Of a stretch of 15,643 nucleotides of DNA, positions 13,315 through 15,643 are shown in pieces (position 1 is the first letter of the stretch; every line of letters starts with the position of its first letter). This DNA comes from CAYJXJ01 sp964374095 (lineage in GTDB: Bacteria > Elusimicrobiota > Elusimicrobia > UBA1565 > UBA9628). A model generated the notes under the pieces. It ran no database searches, was not told where the DNA came from, and saw only the letters and a program-made list of their open reading frames with translations. The DNA lies in contig CAYJXJ010000108.1 in NCBI GenBank assembly GCA_964374095.1, positions 1 to 15,643 of the forward strand, written 5' to 3'. A program made the translations under genes and the position numbers.

Positions 13315-15324
13315 ATGAAGCTGAATAGAAAGACGATTCTCGGGGCCGTGCTGGCCCTCCCCCTATCCCTGGCCTCGGCCTGGGCCGCGGCTCCCAACCT
13401 CCTGACCTACCAGGGCCGTCTCCAGGAGTCGGGCGCGCTGGTCACTGGGAACCGCTCGATCGATATCGTCATCTGCGACCTGGTCACCGGCGGCTCCGAC
13501 GGGATCAATTGCCACTTGAGCGGCGCCCAGGGCGTGGCGGTCACCAACGGCGTCTTCCGTTCGACGTTCACTCTGCCCGGCCCCGTGGACCTTAACGTGG
13601 GCAACTGGTTCCTCGAGGTGCGGGTCGGCGGCACGGCCTTGTCTCCGCGCGAGCGGCTGACCTCGGCTCCCTATGCCCTCCAGGCCGGCAACGTGGGGGC
13701 CGCCGGGGTGCTGGCCGGCAACCTGGGCAGCGGCATCGCCGTCACTTTTTGGGGCACCCTGGGCTCGGGAGTGGTCTTGAACGCCGGGCAGATAACCGCC
13801 GGGACCTTGGGCACGGGCGTTAACCTTCCGGCCGGCAACCTCGGGACCGGGGTGCTGGCGCCTAGCGTGACCCTTTCCCCCGGAACCGTGGGCACGGCGG
13901 TAATCCTTTCCGCCGCCGTGGATACCTCCAAGTTAGCGGACGCCGCCGTCACCGACGTGAAGATTGCTAACGTTGGGCCCGGAAAAGTGACCGCGGGCAA
14001 CCTGGGCAGCGGCATCGCCGTCACTTTCTGGGGCACCCTGGGCTCGGGAGTGGTCTTGAACGCCGGGCAGATAACCGCCGGGACCTTCGGCACCGGCGTG
14101 CAGTTGCCGCCGTCGCAGATTCTCCCCGGGGTGATCGGCAGCGGAATCAGCGTGGTCCAGGCCGCGGTCACCGGAGGCGGAGCGGGCGGCACCAATGTCT
14201 TCAATGTCATCGGCGGAACATTTACGGTTTCGGTCGGCGGGCGCATCGGCATCGGCACGACCAACCCCCTAACCCGGCTCCACATCCAGCCCGCCGCGGG
14301 CACGGAGTCCGATGGCGGGATCTTGATGGCAAGCGACCAGCAGATCAGTTGGGGCAATACGAATACCGGACCCTTCATCGATGGGAGCGTGGGCGGCGGC
14401 GTCCGTTTGGGCGGCGGCGGCGGCAATGACCACATGATCCTCCAGGCCGACTCCAACGTAATGGTTTCGAGCGCCCTGAGCGTGGGCACCGGGCTCGTGC
14501 CGTCGGCGCGGCTCCACGTCTCAAGCCCGAACGCCTTGTCCGGAGACACGATTCTGCTTGTTTCCTCGGGAACCGCCGTTGGGCAGGGTCTCCTCGTGGT
14601 CAAGGGAGACGGAGCGGTAGGCGTCGGGACGAACTCCCCGTCGAACAGGCTCGCGGTTGTCGGCGGGGGCGCCGGCCCCAGCGCGTCGATTCTCAACGCG
14701 AGCGCCGTCGCCGGAGCACCCGGCGCGCGCAACATGGCGCTCGTCGCGGCCAACAACCGGGGGACGGAAATCGCATCGGACATCCTGGTGGCCGCCAACA
14801 GCACGAACCCGGCGAACTGGCAACGAGGCGCTTCGCCGCAGGCGGCCGTCGTCTTCCGGGTCCAGAACGACGGAAACATCTTCGGCGAAGCGGCCTTCAA
14901 CTCCGCCGGCGCCGACTTCTCGGAGATGCTGCCCGTCGAGGGCGATCGCGCCGGGCTGGAGCCGGGTGACGTTCTGGCGGTCGGAAAGGGCGGCCTGGTC
15001 GGGCCGGCCGCGGGGGCGTATACGAGCGCCTTCGTGGGGGTGTACTCGGAGAAGCCGACGGTGGTGGGAAACTCGGCGATGGTCGACTTCCGCGAGGAGC
15101 GCCGGCGCGTGCCGGTGGGGATTATGGGGCTGGTACGCACCAAGGTGACGCTGGAGGGCGGGCCGATCCGTGAGGCGGATCTCCTGGTGGTCAGCTCGAC
15201 GCCCGGTCACGCGATGCGCGGGGATTCCGCGAAGATCAAGCCCGGGACGTTCGTCGGCAAGGCGATGGAGGCCTTCGACGGTCCAGAGCCGGGAAAGATC
15301 CTCATCTTGATCGGGGGCCGGTAG
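13315..15324 (+). CDS. Tail-fibre-like secreted surface protein 2
   Basis: This is an exported protein of 669 residues, a paralogue of the preceding gene. Its signal peptide is complete (MKLNRKTILGAVLALPLSLASAWA), and the head domain (about 27-122) is nearly identical to that of protein 1. Next come Gly/Val/Leu-rich repeats of the GNLGSGIAV and GTLGSGVVLNAGQITAG type (about 127-285), including an almost exact 92-bp DNA repeat. Three tail-fibre-like units (such as RIGIGTTNPLTRLHI) follow at about 310-465. The C-terminal domain (about 530-669) has ADFSEMLPVEGDRAGLEPGD, VPVGIMGLVRTKV, GGPIREADLLVVSSTPGHAM and GTFVGKAMEAF. This end module is widespread on bacterial surface proteins, and its DFSEM start resembles autoproteolytic tail-spike-type domains; self-cleavage is only an inference. 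GGAG lies 8 nt before the ATG. The gap to gene 1 is 39 nt, suggesting co-transcription. Confidence 0.85.
   Translation: MKLNRKTILGAVLALPLSLASAWAAAPNLLTYQGRLQESGALVTGNRSIDIVICDLVTGGSDGINCHLSGAQGVAVTNGVFRSTFTLPGPVDLNVGNWFLEVRVGGTALSPRERLTSAPYALQAGNVGAAGVLAGNLGSGIAVTFWGTLGSGVVLNAGQITAGTLGTGVNLPAGNLGTGVLAPSVTLSPGTVGTAVILSAAVDTSKLADAAVTDVKIANVGPGKVTAGNLGSGIAVTFWGTLGSGVVLNAGQITAGTFGTGVQLPPSQILPGVIGSGISVVQAAVTGGGAGGTNVFNVIGGTFTVSVGGRIGIGTTNPLTRLHIQPAAGTESDGGILMASDQQISWGNTNTGPFIDGSVGGGVRLGGGGGNDHMILQADSNVMVSSALSVGTGLVPSARLHVSSPNALSGDTILLVSSGTAVGQGLLVVKGDGAVGVGTNSPSNRLAVVGGGAGPSASILNASAVAGAPGARNMALVAANNRGTEIASDILVAANSTNPANWQRGASPQAAVVFRVQNDGNIFGEAAFNSAGADFSEMLPVEGDRAGLEPGDVLAVGKGGLVGPAAGAYTSAFVGVYSEKPTVVGNSAMVDFREERRRVPVGIMGLVRTKVTLEGGPIREADLLVVSSTPGHAMRGDSAKIKPGTFVGKAMEAFDGPEPGKILILIGGR
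13393..13680 (+). repeat. Head-domain duplication, copy 2
   Basis: This is the partner of 10402-10689: same length, same frame, 87 of 96 encoded residues identical. Similarity stops sharply after the PYAL motif, where the two proteins diverge into different repeat types. Confidence 0.9.
13717..13808 (+). repeat. 92-bp direct repeat inside surface protein 2, copy 1
   Basis: The segment from GGCAACCTGGG to GCCGGGACCTT recurs 279 bp downstream with a single base change (T to C at 13747 versus 14026). It encodes GNLGSGIAVTFWGTLGSG and the following AGQITAGT. Confidence 0.92.
13996..14087 (+). repeat. 92-bp direct repeat inside surface protein 2, copy 2
   Basis: This is the second copy of the unit at 13717-13808. 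The one mismatch is silent (TTT/TTC, Phe). The offset of 279 bp is a multiple of three, so loss or gain of a unit by recombination would keep the frame. Confidence 0.92.
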
Positions 15325-15377
15325 CGCAGTTTGATGACGCTCAAATGAACGATTCGCGAACGATGGCGAGCGGGGAG

Positions 15378-15411
15378 AAAGAAAAAGGGAGCCGGCTTGC
15401 GCCGACTCCCT
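15378..15411 (-). terminator. Strong intrinsic terminator of the right small RNA
   Basis: On the minus strand GGGAGTCGGC pairs with GCCGGCTCCC (15410-15387) through ten pairs including one G-U. The loop is GCAA, and TTTTTCTTT follows. The plus strand has no T-run after the stem, so it does not serve the surface-protein gene that ends at 15324. Confidence 0.8.
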
Positions 15412-15416
15412 CGCGG

Positions 15417-15448
15417 AAGGTCCAGGACACGAATCCCGCGCCTGCCTG
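15417..15448 (+). repeat. Inverted, degenerate copy of a tRNA 3' half
   Basis: On the plus strand AGGTCC (15418-15423) and CGAATCCCG (15430-15438), 6 nt apart, repeat blocks of the minus-strand tRNA fragment at 15495-15553, where they are 5 nt apart. The T stem can no longer pair in this copy, so it is not itself a tRNA. Confidence 0.55.
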
Positions 15449-15456
15449 CCAATTTC

Positions 15457-15484
15457 AGTATACCACGTCGTCCGCATTTGTCAA
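15457..15484 (-). promoter_or_regulatory. Near-consensus sigma-70 promoter of the right small RNA
   Basis: On the minus strand a perfect TTGACA (15484-15479), a 16-nt spacer and TATACT (15462-15457). The -35 begins only 10 nt beyond the end of the tRNA-like fragment. No reading frame of any size lies downstream before the terminator, which points to an RNA product. Confidence 0.78.
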
Positions 15485-15494
15485 GGGGGCCCTC

Positions 15495-15553
15495 TGCCCC
15501 CGCCGGGATTCGAACCCGGACCTCCCAGCGCCGGAAAGGCGGGAAGGGTCCTG
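15495..15553 (-). pseudogene. tRNA 3'-half fragment (possibly tRNA-Glu(UUC)-derived)
   Basis: The minus strand has a perfect T arm, CCGGG-TTCGAAT-CCCGG (15519-15503), followed by an acceptor strand CGGGGGC and discriminator A (15495). CCA is not encoded. The matching 5' acceptor GCCCCCG is absent in the 90 nt to the window edge, so the 5' half is missing. Upstream of the T arm, AGGAC and CCTTTCC recall the D arm and UUC anticodon loop of tRNA-Glu, but the spacing is about 6 nt too long. GGACC and GGTCC can instead close a long imperfect hairpin. It is either a decayed tRNA or a tRNA-like RNA. Confidence 0.5.
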
Positions 15554-15613
15554 GTGTGGTATTGAGCGCGCTATGACGCGAATTGATTTGATGTCTGCGA
15601 TGGCAGGCGGGAG

Positions 15614-15643
15614 ACGAGAAAGGCCCCGGTCGCCGGGAGCCTT
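15614..15643 (-). terminator. Intrinsic terminator at the right window edge
   Basis: On the minus strand GGCTCCCGG and CCGGGGCC (15641-15622) form a stem with one bulged T and the loop CGA, followed by TTTCTCGTCTC. The 3' arm CCGGGGCCTT is the same as in the left small-RNA terminator. Whatever it terminates lies beyond the right edge. Confidence 0.5.

Larger units (their letters stand above)
15378..15451 (-). ncRNA. Predicted small anti-tRNA RNA (right locus)
   Basis: A TTGACA-N16-TATACT promoter and a strong terminator define an RNA of about 70-75 nt, starting near 15450 and ending in the T-tract at 15386-15378. There is no ATG in it. The 5' part is partly complementary to the 3' half of the tRNA-like element immediately upstream on the same strand. 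CGGGATTCG (15438-15430) pairs perfectly with the T-loop and T-stem, and GGACCT (15423-15418) pairs perfectly with the base of the T arm. The rest is the terminator. The organisation is the same as at 10066-10126. Transcription and function are inferred. Confidence 0.5.

Noticed and set aside
13671..15143. Long minus-strand reading frame across surface protein 2
   Set aside because: Pro/Thr-rich mirror of Gly/Val-rich repeats on the plus strand; no family signal. Frames at 5532-6719 and 8194-9486 on the minus strand were rejected for similar reasons (the first overlaps the better channel-like frame).
10363..15324. Prophage tail region
   Set aside because: Only fibre-like repeat proteins with signal peptides are present; there is no capsid, terminase, baseplate, lysis or integrase gene.
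15325..15377. Plus-strand terminator or gene after surface protein 2
   Set aside because: Only a weak TTTGA/TCAAA stem and a TTCGCGAA palindrome are seen; there is no T-tract and no reading frame of note.
10176..15553. attL/attR pair of an integrated element (intact tRNA on the left, 3' half on the right)
   Set aside because: The 3' halves of the two tRNAs are not the same sequence; they share only the CGGGTTCGA core common to T arms. No integrase gene lies between them.
15490..15643. 3' end of a tmRNA
   Set aside because: The acceptor strand CGGGGGC would need a 5' end GCCCCCG, whereas tmRNAs begin with a G-rich strand, and no tag-reading-frame or pseudoknot features are visible. The true 5' side is outside the window, so this is not fully excluded.

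Overview
This is a strongly G+C-rich bacterial chromosomal window. The organism is probably Gram-negative, because one product looks like an outer-membrane barrel ending in an aromatic residue and several have signal peptides. The core genes and the tail-fibre-like surface proteins remind me of Elusimicrobiota or a similar uncultured phylum. That is an impression only; no marker here settles the taxon. Promoters of the TTGACA/TATAAT type are easy to see, and the housekeeping sigma factor is encoded in the same window.

Left part (29-5544, + strand): an MtaB-type tRNA methylthiotransferase, then a good sigma-70 promoter, then hinT - rpsU - dnaG - rpoD. The last three are the classic macromolecular-synthesis operon (ribosomal protein S21, primase, primary sigma factor), here led by a HIT-family gene. 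A strong hairpin lies between hinT and rpsU. A small one-helix Pro/Ala-rich protein follows rpoD. Its stop codon overlaps that of a convergent gene for a small mechanosensitive-channel-like membrane protein.

Middle (6664-10033, + strand): a near-consensus promoter drives three translationally overlapping genes: a secreted FecR-domain protein, an outer-membrane barrel-like protein and a cyclic-nucleotide-binding protein.

Right part (10034-15643): two large tail-fibre-like surface proteins share an almost identical head domain but have different C-terminal domains. They are bracketed by two minus-strand RNA loci. The left locus has a complete tRNA-Glu(CUC). The right locus has only the 3' half of a tRNA. 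In both, a TTGACA promoter starts 10-15 nt beyond the tRNA 3' end and drives a predicted transcript of about 60-75 nt. Each transcript consists of a stretch complementary to the neighbouring tRNA followed by an intrinsic terminator. In the left locus the complementarity covers the D arm and anticodon arm (exact blocks of 8 and 11 nt). In the right locus it covers the T arm (exact blocks of 6 and 9 nt). This repeated tRNA - promoter - anti-tRNA - terminator layout is the most unusual thing in the window. It could be a family of anti-tRNA small RNAs, or decayed inverted tRNA duplications.

There is no CRISPR array, insertion sequence, integrase or rRNA gene. Dense long reading frames on the opposite strand are ordinary shadows in G+C-rich DNA.
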